A stretch of DNA of 64,000 nucleotides, taken from Nocardia rhamnosiphila NBRC 108938. Its GTDB lineage: Bacteria; Actinomycetota; Actinomycetes; Mycobacteriales; Mycobacteriaceae. Shown here one piece after another: positions 54,588-62,819 of this stretch. Within the stretch, counting starts at the first letter, position 1. The number at the start of each line of letters is the position of its first letter. The stretch spans positions 310,001 to 374,000 of the forward strand of contig NZ_JOAJ01000004.1 of NCBI RefSeq assembly GCF_000720425.1, read 5' to 3'. A model generated the notes under the pieces. It saw nothing but the letters and a program-made list of their open reading frames with translations, did not search any database and had not been told where the DNA came from. The translations under genes were made by a program, and so were the position numbers.

Positions 54588-54833
54588 ATGACCGAACAGG
54601 ACATACTCGGGCGGATCAAGGATCTCGTCGACCACGAGCACGACCTGCGGTCCCGGGCCTCGCGCGGGGAACTCGATCCCGACGTGGAGCGACGGCGACT
54701 GGCCGAACTGGAGGTCATGCTCGATCAATGCTGGGATCTGCTGCGGCAGCGGCGGGCCCGGATCGATCGCGACGAACCACCGGACGAGGCGCAGCCGCGC
54801 TCGGCGGGACAGGTCGAGGGCTACCTACAGTAA
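54588..54833 (+). CDS. DUF2630 family small protein
   Basis: An 81-residue helical protein (ATG 54588; ATG 54579 three codons earlier also possible). EQDILGRIKDLVDHEHDLR, then RLAELEVMLDQCWDLLRQRRARI, is the DUF2630 pattern, a charged helical hairpin. Function unknown. Its TAA overlaps the next ATG by one base (TAATG). Confidence 0.85.
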   Translation: MTEQDILGRIKDLVDHEHDLRSRASRGELDPDVERRRLAELEVMLDQCWDLLRQRRARIDRDEPPDEAQPRSAGQVEGYLQ

Positions 54834-56326
54834 TGCCCGGCAGCGACAGCGACGCCACCGCGGACGGTGGGGTCGCCGAATACGATGTCATCGTCCTCGG
54901 CGGTGGTCCGGCCGGTGAGAACGCCGCCGCCTATGCCATCGCGGGCAGCGACCGCACCGCGGCGATCGTCGAACCGGAGAAGGTCGGTGGCGAATGCTCG
55001 TACTGGGCCTGTATCCCGAGTAAGGCATTGCTGCGACCGGGCCACGTGCTGGGCGCCGCGCTGGGACTGCCCGGGATCGAGGCAGCAGGTCCCGATACCG
55101 CCGAAGTGCTGCGCCGGCGCGACGAATTCGTGCACGCCCACAACGGCGACCACGACGATACGAGTCAGGTCGAGTGGGCGGCCCAGCAAGGTATCGAGGT
55201 GATCCGCGGCGCCGGTCGGCTCGACGGGGAACGCCGGGTACGGGTCGGCGAGCGGGTACTGCGCGCCCGCTCGGCAGTGGTACTGGCCACCGGAACCCAC
55301 GCGGCCGTCCCGGACGTCCCCGGCCTGCGCGAGGCCCTGCCCTGGACCTCCCGCGATGCCACCAACCTGCACGAGATCCCGAAACGAGTGATCGTGATCG
55401 GCGGCGGCGTGGTGGCGTGTGAGGCCACCACCTGGCTCTCGGCGCTCGGCGCGGAGGTCACCGTCCTGGTCCGCGGGGATCGGCTGCTCACCGGTGTGGA
55501 ACCGTTCGCCGGAGAGTACGTCGCCTCCGCGCTCACCGCGCAGGGAGTGCAGATCAGGTTCGGGACCCGGCCGCTACGGGTGACGCGCCCGGCGGCCGTC
55601 GATCACGGCGAGGGCCGGATCCACGGCGGCGCCGTCACGGTGCACGCCCACGGCCCGGACGGCGAGACCACGCTCGTCGCCGACGAGATCGTGGTGGCGG
55701 CGGGGCGGGTGCCCAACACCGACGGGATCGGCCTGGACACAGTGGGCCTGCCCGGCGGGTACGTCGAGGTCGACGATCAGCTGACGGTGTCCGGTGTACC
55801 CGAGGCCTGGCTGTACGCGGTCGGCGATATCAACCACCGCGCCGCACTCACCCATATGGGCAAGTATCAGGGCCGGGTGTGCGGGGACGTCATCGCCGCA
55901 CGCGCCGCGGGCCGGTCGCTGACCGGCCCGCGTTATCGGGCCGCCGCAGACCACCACGCGGTACCGCAGGTGGTGTTCACCGACCCCGAGGTCGCCGCCG
56001 TCGGGCTCACCGCCGACGCCGCCCGGAAGGCCGGCCACGAGATCCGCACGGTGGAATTGGATATCGCGGTCGCGGGTTCGGCGCTGGCCCGCGACGACTA
56101 CACCGGCCGCGCCGCGCTGGTGATCGACAACACCACCGGCACCGTGCTCGGTGCCACCTTCGTGGGCCCCGATGTCGGCGAACAGTTGCACGCCGCGACC
56201 ATCGCGGTCGCCGGGCGCGTCCCACTCGACGCCCTGTGGCACGCGGTGCCCGCTTTTCCCGCGATCAGCGAATTCTGGTTACGACTGTTGGAGACCGATA
56301 GGTCGTCGTTACCATCGGGTAGATGA
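54833..56326 (+). CDS. FAD-dependent pyridine nucleotide-disulfide oxidoreductase
   Basis: A 497-residue class I flavoprotein of the lipoamide dehydrogenase/mercuric reductase type. FAD-binding GGGPAG lies at about 23-28; the redox disulfide is Cys55/Cys60 in GGECSYWACIPSK; GGGVVACE binds NAD(P)H; AVGDINHRAALTHMG binds FAD; the C-terminal dimer domain has VPAFPAISEFW in the place of HxHPTxSE. The GxCxxxxC pair is intact but the TCLNxG wording differs, so its disulfide substrate is unclear. Starts in the DUF2630 stop; its stop overlaps the esterase ATG by 4 bp. Confidence 0.9.
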   Translation: MPGSDSDATADGGVAEYDVIVLGGGPAGENAAAYAIAGSDRTAAIVEPEKVGGECSYWACIPSKALLRPGHVLGAALGLPGIEAAGPDTAEVLRRRDEFVHAHNGDHDDTSQVEWAAQQGIEVIRGAGRLDGERRVRVGERVLRARSAVVLATGTHAAVPDVPGLREALPWTSRDATNLHEIPKRVIVIGGGVVACEATTWLSALGAEVTVLVRGDRLLTGVEPFAGEYVASALTAQGVQIRFGTRPLRVTRPAAVDHGEGRIHGGAVTVHAHGPDGETTLVADEIVVAAGRVPNTDGIGLDTVGLPGGYVEVDDQLTVSGVPEAWLYAVGDINHRAALTHMGKYQGRVCGDVIAARAAGRSLTGPRYRAAADHHAVPQVVFTDPEVAAVGLTADAARKAGHEIRTVELDIAVAGSALARDDYTGRAALVIDNTTGTVLGATFVGPDVGEQLHAATIAVAGRVPLDALWHAVPAFPAISEFWLRLLETDRSSLPSGR

Positions 56327-58053
56327 GCGCAACCGAACAGATCACGACCGCGGACGGTGTGGTCCGCGGTCGCCGCGGCCGACGCGTGATGTACTGGCGG
56401 TCGCTGCCGTACGCCGCGCCACCCGTCGGTGACCTGCGGTTCCGTTCGCCCCGGCCGGTGCAGCCGTGGACCGATGTACGCGACGCGACCTATTTCCGCG
56501 CCGCCGGTATCCAACCGACCTTCGGGGTGCGGCTGGGCCCGCGCAAGCTGCAGGAGATGAGCGAGGATTCGCTGACACTGAATGTCGTGGCTCCCGCCAC
56601 CGCCTCGGTGCGACCGCGTCCGGTGATGGTGTTCATCCACGGTGGCGGCTACCTCTTCGGCACTTCGGCGCTGCGCCTCTATTCCGGTGTCCAGCTGGCG
56701 GCCGACGGGGATGTGCTCGTGGTGTCGATCAACTATCGGCTCGGCGCGTTCGGATACGCCGATTTCAGCGAGTTCTCCACACCGGACAGCCCCTACGACT
56801 CCAATCTCGGTCTACGTGATCAGATCGCGGCCCTGCGCTGGGTTCGGGCCAATATCGCCGAATTCGGCGGTGACCCGGACAATGTGACGATCTTCGGCGA
56901 GTCCGCCGGCGCGCACGCGGTGTTGAGCCTGCTGGCGACGCCCTCGGCGGAAGGCCTGTTCCACCGCGGTATCGCGCAGAGCCCACCCGCGGACTGGGGG
57001 TTGACGGTCGCCGAATCGCGGGAGTTCGCCCGCCGCATCCTCGACCGGCTCGGCGTCGCCCCCGAGGACGCGAACCACGCGCTGCGCGCCGCCGATCCGC
57101 ACGATATCCGCCGCGCGTTCAACCGGGCGTCGAATGCGGCGATGGCGGAGTTCCCGGGATTCTTCCCGGCCGCGCCGGTAGCCGACGGCGAGTTGCTGCC
57201 GCGTACTCCGATCGACGCCTTCACCGAGGGCCACACCCACCGGGTTCCGCTGATCATCGGCACCTGCCGTAACGAGGGCGCCTTGTTCAACCGCTTCACC
57301 GATACGCTGCCCACCCGCCCGGAGCGGCTCAAGAAGGCACTCTCGGTCGCCGGACCCGACCTCTACCCCCGGGTGTTCTCCACCTATCCGGGCTTCCCGG
57401 CCGAACAGGCCGCGATCCGCGCGGGCGGCGACTACTTCTTCTGGCGGCCCTCGGTGGCGGTGGCAGAGGGACACAGCCGTCACTCCCCCACCTACGCCTA
57501 TCGCTACGATTTCGCGCCCCGGCTCCTCCAGCTCAACAAACTGGGCGCCACGCACGCGACCGATCTGCTGCCGACCTTCGGCACGGTCTACGAACCGTGG
57601 AGCCGAGCCCTCACCGCCGGTGGTAGCCGTCGCGGTCTGCTCGCGGTGACCCGCCAGGTCCAGAACAACTGGCTGCATTTCGCCCGCACCGGCGAACCGC
57701 TGCCGTCCTGGCCGCGCTACACCGAACAGGAACGCAGCACGCTCATCATCGACGCGCCGGGCCGGGTGGACAACGACCCGGACAGCGCCCGGCGCAAGCT
57801 GTGGGCGGGTGTCCGCGCACCGCAGCTGGTCCCGGCCGGGGTCGGTGGGCCGGCTTTTCCGGCCGACGACGCGGGAGCCGGCTCCGAGGCCGAGCTCGAA
57901 GGCGAGGGAACGCTGCTCGACACCGTCGCCGCCGAACATCCGGTTGCCGCGACCGCCGTCGATGCGACCGTGAACATGGTGGACGAAATGTTCGACAGTG
58001 CGGACGGTCCCGCCCCGGACGGTGCGGAACGCGATCCGAAGCGGACCGACTGA
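56323..58053 (+). CDS. Type B carboxylesterase
   Basis: A 576-residue carboxylesterase/para-nitrobenzyl esterase. Oxyanion motif HGGGYLFG is near 106-113, nucleophile Ser194 is in GESAGAHAV. About 60 acidic residues at the C-terminus are disordered. No signal peptide is seen, so it is cytoplasmic. Coupled to the flavoprotein gene. Confidence 0.9.
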   Translation: MSATEQITTADGVVRGRRGRRVMYWRSLPYAAPPVGDLRFRSPRPVQPWTDVRDATYFRAAGIQPTFGVRLGPRKLQEMSEDSLTLNVVAPATASVRPRPVMVFIHGGGYLFGTSALRLYSGVQLAADGDVLVVSINYRLGAFGYADFSEFSTPDSPYDSNLGLRDQIAALRWVRANIAEFGGDPDNVTIFGESAGAHAVLSLLATPSAEGLFHRGIAQSPPADWGLTVAESREFARRILDRLGVAPEDANHALRAADPHDIRRAFNRASNAAMAEFPGFFPAAPVADGELLPRTPIDAFTEGHTHRVPLIIGTCRNEGALFNRFTDTLPTRPERLKKALSVAGPDLYPRVFSTYPGFPAEQAAIRAGGDYFFWRPSVAVAEGHSRHSPTYAYRYDFAPRLLQLNKLGATHATDLLPTFGTVYEPWSRALTAGGSRRGLLAVTRQVQNNWLHFARTGEPLPSWPRYTEQERSTLIIDAPGRVDNDPDSARRKLWAGVRAPQLVPAGVGGPAFPADDAGAGSEAELEGEGTLLDTVAAEHPVAATAVDATVNMVDEMFDSADGPAPDGAERDPKRTD

Positions 58054-58177
58054 CGCGACTGTCCGCTTACTTGCTCCGATCAACCAGCGGCAGAGGCAAC
58101 CCGCCGACTCGTCGGCCTGTGGCCGACAGGTCGTCCCGCGTCGACGGTTGAAGCCGGGGATTGCTTGCCGGGCAGTT

Positions 58178-59521
58178 CTATTGACGGGGCCGGATGATGA
58201 TCGCCGCGCGCCTATACCAGAAATTGGCGGTGTTTCCCTCATTGCCCGTGTAACCCTTGATTTCCGACGCGAACGGCTCCAGCGTCGACTTGGATTCACC
58301 CGAGCACAACTCCCCGTCCAGGACATACGGCTCAGCAGGCTCACCGGCCGTCCCTGATCGGTCGATCAGCCAGGTCAATCTGATGGTCGACTCGCGCAGC
58401 TCGCCGAGATCTTCCGATCCCGGGACCAAAGGAAGGCTGGAGCGCACCGGAAATCTGTCGAGGTCATCGGGCACGGGCTCCACCATTTCCCCGTCTTCAT
58501 CGAGGTACACCTCAGAGCTGTCGACGCATTTCCACCCGTCTTCGACGCGCTCCCAACGCTGACGATAGATCAACATGTAGGAGGTGTAGTCCTCGTCGTA
58601 GGAGTCCTCGACCTCCGCAAGAGCCAGCGACGTGTCGCATCCCGCGAGTTCGGCCGCGGCGAGCATCATCCCGGTACGGGCAGCATCGCCGCCCTTGAGC
58701 TGATTCCACCCGAATCCCTGCTGGGAATACTGATGATCCAGCAGGTAGACGAGTCGATGACGTGGGCGTTTCTCCGGCTGGCCGGGGAAAGGCTCCATCG
58801 GTGTGGTGAAATAGGCGCGCAACTGCTCGGCCAGTAACGCTACCGACGGATGCGTGGCGAATGCAGCGGCGTCCGGGCCGGTACGCCCCTTCGCCACCAG
58901 GTTGTAGGTCAGCGTGATCCGGAAACCGTCGGTGACCGGCAGCACCTCGTGCTCGCAGTCGCCGTAGAACGCGACGAAGGACAGCTCCTCCGGTGAACCC
59001 TGGTCGGTGACCTCCGTCCCCTGCTGCTCGATCACCAGTTCCCCGCCGGTGAACGTCGAAGGCAGCGTCACCACCAACGTGCCGATCATGCCGTCGGCCT
59101 TCTCCGAATCCTGATGGCGCTGAAAGAACTGTCCCGGCTCATACACCAGCATCGAATGCAGCTCCGCCGACAACTCGCAATCCGGCGCCAGACCCAGCTC
59201 GGCCTGCAGTATGTCCAGCATGGGCAGCAACGTCTCGCGCCACTGCCGTTCGTCTATCGTTACCCGGTCCCGCGGAACCTCCCATGTGTCGCGCACATTC
59301 GCGTCCAATAGGGTCTGCTCGCGCAGACCATACCGCGCCGGCCGCCCGACCCCGCACAGTTCCCGCGCCTGAGCCGGCGTCACTGGCAACCGGATCGGCC
59401 CCACCCCATCCACCTCGATCCTCAGGTTCTCCGCCGACCCCGTCCGACGCGCAGCAAATGAACCCGCCGACGACGCCGAACCCATGAGCTCGCCGATCAC
59501 CCGTAAAGTCTTGTCCGCCAC
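58178..59521 (-). CDS. 2-oxoglutarate/Fe(II) oxygenase family protein
   Basis: A 447-residue protein with a prolyl-4-hydroxylase-like core: Fe ligands His136/Asp138 (FQRHQDSEK) and His191 (CEHEVLP), and Arg201 (GFRITLTYN) for 2-oxoglutarate. The C-terminal half is of unknown fold and ends FWYRRAAIIIRPRQ. The GTG at 59521 is chosen (GGGAG 6 nt upstream). Codon use is less extreme in GC than its neighbours, and it lies beside transposase remnants, so it may have been acquired. Possible substrate: a protein side chain. Confidence 0.75.
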   Translation of the reverse strand: MADKTLRVIGELMGSASSAGSFAARRTGSAENLRIEVDGVGPIRLPVTPAQARELCGVGRPARYGLREQTLLDANVRDTWEVPRDRVTIDERQWRETLLPMLDILQAELGLAPDCELSAELHSMLVYEPGQFFQRHQDSEKADGMIGTLVVTLPSTFTGGELVIEQQGTEVTDQGSPEELSFVAFYGDCEHEVLPVTDGFRITLTYNLVAKGRTGPDAAAFATHPSVALLAEQLRAYFTTPMEPFPGQPEKRPRHRLVYLLDHQYSQQGFGWNQLKGGDAARTGMMLAAAELAGCDTSLALAEVEDSYDEDYTSYMLIYRQRWERVEDGWKCVDSSEVYLDEDGEMVEPVPDDLDRFPVRSSLPLVPGSEDLGELRESTIRLTWLIDRSGTAGEPAEPYVLDGELCSGESKSTLEPFASEIKGYTGNEGNTANFWYRRAAIIIRPRQ

Positions 59522-59652
59522 GCACTTCTCCCATGTTCGACAACGTTCGCGGGGCATCCTCTCAGGGCCCACCGACGATCCAGTCCCCGATGCGGGAAAC
59601 ATCGGAACCGAGAGTCGGCCGGACTCCCCGGCCGGTCTACGCCGGTCAGGTG

Positions 59653-59859
59653 TCACTCGTCGTCGTGGCTGCGGATGAACGCCGACAACCGGGCAGCACC
59701 CTCCTTACGGACCGGATAGCCTTGTGCGCGAAGCTCTTCCAGGGCTCGGTCGTTGTAGACGGTGTTCCACAGCGCGAGACGGTCGAGCACCGGCCCGAGC
59801 GCGGAGAGCCGGCCTTCCATGCCCTCGTAGTAGGTGCGCACCCATCGGGGATTGTCTGA
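59653..59859 (-). pseudogene. Tn3-family transposase C-terminal remnant
   Basis: About 62-68 codons up to the natural stop. The text RTYYEGMEGRLSALGPVL, then LWNTVYNDRALEELRAQGYP and ARLSAFIRSH corresponds to the extreme C-terminus of Tn3-family transposases. The frame breaks at a TGA just upstream, and the other 900 or so residues are missing. No terminal inverted repeat was recognised. Confidence 0.7.
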
Positions 59860-59897
59860 TCAGCGGCGGATCTCAATGATCGAGGGACAGAAGCCGA

Positions 59898-60017
59898 GTG
59901 AGTGAGGCGGCAGCCGAGGACAAAACCGTGATCGGGCAGGGCAGCGCCTCTGGTGCGGCGGAGGTCTCGGATGAGCAGTTGATCGCGATGCCGGTCGAGC
60001 GTCCGCGCCATAGGCCG
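59898..60017 (+). pseudogene. Possible IS256-family transposase N-terminal fragment
   Basis: About 40 codons beginning MSEAAAEDKTVIGQGSASG and including EVSDEQLIAMPVERPRHR, which resembles the start of actinobacterial IS256 transposases (SDEQLIAMLVxRAR). After this the similarity stops. Very short; could be chance. Confidence 0.3.
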
Positions 60018-60077
60018 TGTTGTCGGACCGGCGTGCGATCCTCTCGGAGTAACTGTCCCGGCCCGGAGGCGAAGACG

Positions 60078-60392
60078 ATGGCCGAGAACGGTGAGCAGCC
60101 CACGGTGAGGCTGGTCGTGCATTGCCGCCGCTGTCACGGCTGGTTGTTGTCTCCGCGTTCGATCGCCGGGGCTATTCGGGTGCTTCGACCGCGACCAGTG
60201 CAGCCAGCGGCATCGAGAACGGGTACCCGCCGGCGGCTTGCGGGTCGTCGGGTTCGATCGTCGCGCGAGCCTCTTCGTGGTCGATATCGCGGACCACGAA
60301 GGTCGAGGCCCCGGACTCCCCGATGCGCACCTTGTCGCCGATTCCGATCACCGTCCGAGAATACTCGAAAGTGTGTTCGATTCCCGGTGTGA
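60078..60392 (+). pseudogene. Possible broken zinc-ribbon (CxxC) small protein
   Basis: ATG 60078 has GGAGG 8 nt upstream. The first 28 residues (VRLVVHCRRCHGWLLSPRSIA) look like the small CxxC proteins common on actinophages. After that the frame becomes Arg/Pro-rich and runs antisense to another gene, so it is probably truncated or frameshifted. Confidence 0.25.
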
Positions 60393-60429
60393 CGACATCC
60401 CGCGCCCCTACGGCGTGTCCTGGACCCAC
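60172..60429 (-). CDS. Small conserved-looking protein downstream of fpg
   Basis: Up to 85 residues from GTG 60429, or 59 from GTG 60351. The second part (KVRIGESGASTFVVRDIDHEEARATIEP, ending FSMPLAALVAVEAPE) reads as a small beta-rich protein with good codon bias. The start is uncertain and no ribosome site is clear. Function unknown. Confidence 0.45.
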   Translation of the reverse strand: MGPGHAVGARDVVTPGIEHTFEYSRTVIGIGDKVRIGESGASTFVVRDIDHEEARATIEPDDPQAAGGYPFSMPLAALVAVEAPE

Positions 60430-60490
60430 CGTGTCGCGCCCACGCACTGACAAGAAACGACTCGTGCCGCGGCGACATGCTGATCCGGTC

Positions 60491-61357
60491 CTATTTGAGC
60501 AGGCGTGACATCCGGCGGTCGGCCAGGATCTTGCCCCCGGTCTGGCAGGTCGGGCAGTACTGGAACGACCGGTCGGTGAACGCGACCTCGCGGACCGTGT
60601 CACCGCACACCGGACAGGGCAGACCGGTGCGGGCGTGCACCCGCATACCCGAACGCTTCTCACCCTTGAGCCGGGCGGCATCCTGCCCGACCGACCGCGC
60701 CACGGCATCCGCCAGCACCGTGCGCATCGCCGCGTACAGGTCGGCGACCTTCGCCGCGGACAGCGTCTTCGCCGTGGCGAACGGCGAGATCTTGGCGGTG
60801 TGCAGGATCTCGTCGGAATAGGCGTTGCCGATTCCCGCGAGCACGGTCTGATCGACCAGCACATTCTTGATCCGCCCCGGCGCGGCGGCCAGCAGCTCGG
60901 CGAACTGCGGCTCGGTGACCGCGAGCGCGTCGGGCCCGAGCCGGGCGATCCCCGGAACCTGCGCCGGGTCGTTCACGATATAGACGGCGAGACGCTTCTT
61001 GGTGCCCGCCTCGGTGAGGTCGAAGGCCGGGGTGGCGCCCTCGGGTGTGAAGAAGTGCACCCGCAACGCGAGCGGACCGCGACCCGGCTTGGGCGGGCTC
61101 ACACTCGGGTTGTCGGTCCAGCGCAGCCAGCCCGCCCGGGACAGATGGGTGATCAGCCACAGACCCCCGCAGTCCATCCCGAGGAACTTCCCCCACCGCC
61201 CGGCGCCGGTCACATCCCGGCCCGACAGCGCCGTTACCGGCGGATCGAAGGTTTTGATCGCGCTCAGCGCCGCGATATCGATCCGCCCCACCACCGCGCC
61301 GACCGCGTGCTCCCGCAGGAACTGCGCCAGCGCCTCCACTTCCGGTAGTTCGGGCAC
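60491..61357 (-). CDS. Fpg/Nei-family DNA glycosylase
   Basis: A 288-residue base-excision glycosylase. The catalytic N-terminal Pro/Glu are in MPELPEVEAL, the helix-two-turn-helix includes VLVDQTVLAGIGNAYSDEIL, and a C-terminal zinc finger has CPVC...CPTC. The position two genes from the pgi region mirrors Rv0944. Whether it removes 8-oxoguanine (Fpg) or oxidised pyrimidines (Nei) cannot be decided. Confidence 0.92.
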   Translation of the reverse strand: MPELPEVEALAQFLREHAVGAVVGRIDIAALSAIKTFDPPVTALSGRDVTGAGRWGKFLGMDCGGLWLITHLSRAGWLRWTDNPSVSPPKPGRGPLALRVHFFTPEGATPAFDLTEAGTKKRLAVYIVNDPAQVPGIARLGPDALAVTEPQFAELLAAAPGRIKNVLVDQTVLAGIGNAYSDEILHTAKISPFATAKTLSAAKVADLYAAMRTVLADAVARSVGQDAARLKGEKRSGMRVHARTGLPCPVCGDTVREVAFTDRSFQYCPTCQTGGKILADRRMSRLLK

Positions 61358-61366
61358 GGCCTCAGG

Positions 61367-61903
61367 CTACCGGGGGCCTCCGACATCCGTGCGGTCCAAA
61401 CGCCGGGTGATTCCGGTCGTGGTCACGGCCAGCAGCGTACCGATCACTACCAGGTCGAAGGCCATCTGCACTGTGGTCGCTACCCGGGCGGCCTGACCGA
61501 CCGGGTGCACATCACCGAAACCGACGGTGCCCAGCGTCGCGACGGTGTAATAGAGGGCGTCGTTGCGGGTACGCAACTCGGCGAACTGTCCGGGCTGGCG
61601 GAGCTCGAGGACGTAGTAGAACAGTGCGAAGAACACCACGACGAGAGTGATCAGGAAAAGCAACCCGTCGACGCGGCGGCCCGTATCGTCGCTCGCGGCC
61701 AGGAACTGGCCGATCCGGCGATAGGCCAGCCAGCACAGCCCTGCCACCCCGGCGACGAATGCCACCAGCGTGACCACTCGCGTGGGCCAGAAGCCGGGAA
61801 GTTCCAGTCCGACCGGCACGAAATAGTAGAACAGCAGCGCGGACAGCACCGTGCCCGCGTTCCGCCACAGATGCGCGCGGCCGGCGATACGTCGAGTACC
61901 CAT
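61367..61903 (-). CDS. Potassium channel family protein
   Basis: A 178-residue membrane protein with about four TM helices and a pore loop TLGTVGFGD (126-131 TVGFGD), the K+ selectivity filter. No cytoplasmic RCK domain. ATG 61903 is chosen; the open frame extends 33 codons upstream without similarity. It starts 536 bp upstream of the fpg start on the same strand, 9 bp apart. Confidence 0.88.
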   Translation of the reverse strand: MGTRRIAGRAHLWRNAGTVLSALLFYYFVPVGLELPGFWPTRVVTLVAFVAGVAGLCWLAYRRIGQFLAASDDTGRRVDGLLFLITLVVVFFALFYYVLELRQPGQFAELRTRNDALYYTVATLGTVGFGDVHPVGQAARVATTVQMAFDLVVIGTLLAVTTTGITRRLDRTDVGGPR

Positions 61904-62078
61904 GCGGTCATGATCTGCCCCCGCGGCCGGCTCGACGGCCGGGCACGCCGGGCCGCGCACCGATTCCGCTCGCTCGGCGCCGTGGACGACCGGGCCGGAC
62001 ACGCCCGGGACCGCGTCCGGAGCCGTGCCGGCCGGGAAACCGCTCGCGGCGGTGGGTCGGCGCTGCTAGCTTGCGGCG

Positions 62079-62735
62079 GTGGATCACTTCTCACGCTCGT
62101 GGACAGCGTTGCGCGCGGCGGTCGCCGGACTCGCGGACGCGGATTTCGGGCGACCGTCGGGATGTACCGGCTGGCTCGTCCGGGATCTGGTCTGCCACCT
62201 GATCATCGATGCCCAGGATGTGCTGATCACCCTGGTGACCCCCACCGACAAGGAACCCACGCGCGACGCGGTGACCTACTGGGATATCGCCGAGACCCCA
62301 CCGACCGGGGACGATCCACTCGACGCCCTCACCGTCCGGCTGGCCGCCGCCTACGGCGAGCCGCGCCTGCTCGAACTCCACCTCGACGATGTCGGCTCGG
62401 CCGCCGGCCGCGCCGCCGTACTCGCCGACCCGGACCAGCGGGTGAGTACCCGCGACGAGGTCCTCACCACCGGTGACTATCTGTCCGCCTACGTCCTGGA
62501 ATGGACGCTGCACCACCTTGACCTGGTCGCCCATCTCCCGCGGGCCGCACAACCGCCCGAAGAGTGCCTCGCCCGCTCGCGGGAGCTGCTGGAGCGCATC
62601 GCCGGAGCCGTATTCCCGGCGACGTTCTCCGACCGGGACGCCCTGTTGATCGGCACCGGACGCCGCGCCGCCACCGCCGAGGAAGAGGCGGCCCTGGGCG
62701 AGCTGTCCGCAAGACTGCCGATGGTCCTCGGTTGA
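62079..62735 (+). CDS. Mycothiol-dependent maleylpyruvate isomerase N-terminal-like (DinB fold) protein
   Basis: A 218-residue four-helix DinB-like protein. FGRPSGCTGWLVRDLVCHLI, then LEWTLHHLDLVAHL, give the histidines that bind a divalent metal in mycothiol-dependent enzymes of this family. GTG start. Likely a thiol-dependent isomerase or transferase; the substrate is unknown. Confidence 0.8.
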   Translation: MDHFSRSWTALRAAVAGLADADFGRPSGCTGWLVRDLVCHLIIDAQDVLITLVTPTDKEPTRDAVTYWDIAETPPTGDDPLDALTVRLAAAYGEPRLLELHLDDVGSAAGRAAVLADPDQRVSTRDEVLTTGDYLSAYVLEWTLHHLDLVAHLPRAAQPPEECLARSRELLERIAGAVFPATFSDRDALLIGTGRRAATAEEEAALGELSARLPMVLG

Positions 62736-62772
62736 GAGAAACCGGCCGGAGACACCACCGGACCGCGACGCG

Positions 62773-62800
62773 GTCGGCGCCCCTGTAGAGGGCCGCCGAC
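62773..62800. terminator. Terminator between convergent genes
   Basis: Stem GTCGGCG (62773-62779) with CGCCGAC (62794-62800), continued by CCC/GGG with one bulge; 37 bp after the isomerase-like gene and 19 bp after the NRPS stop. Confidence 0.55.
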
Positions 62801-62819
62801 CCCGACGCGGCGTACCGGT

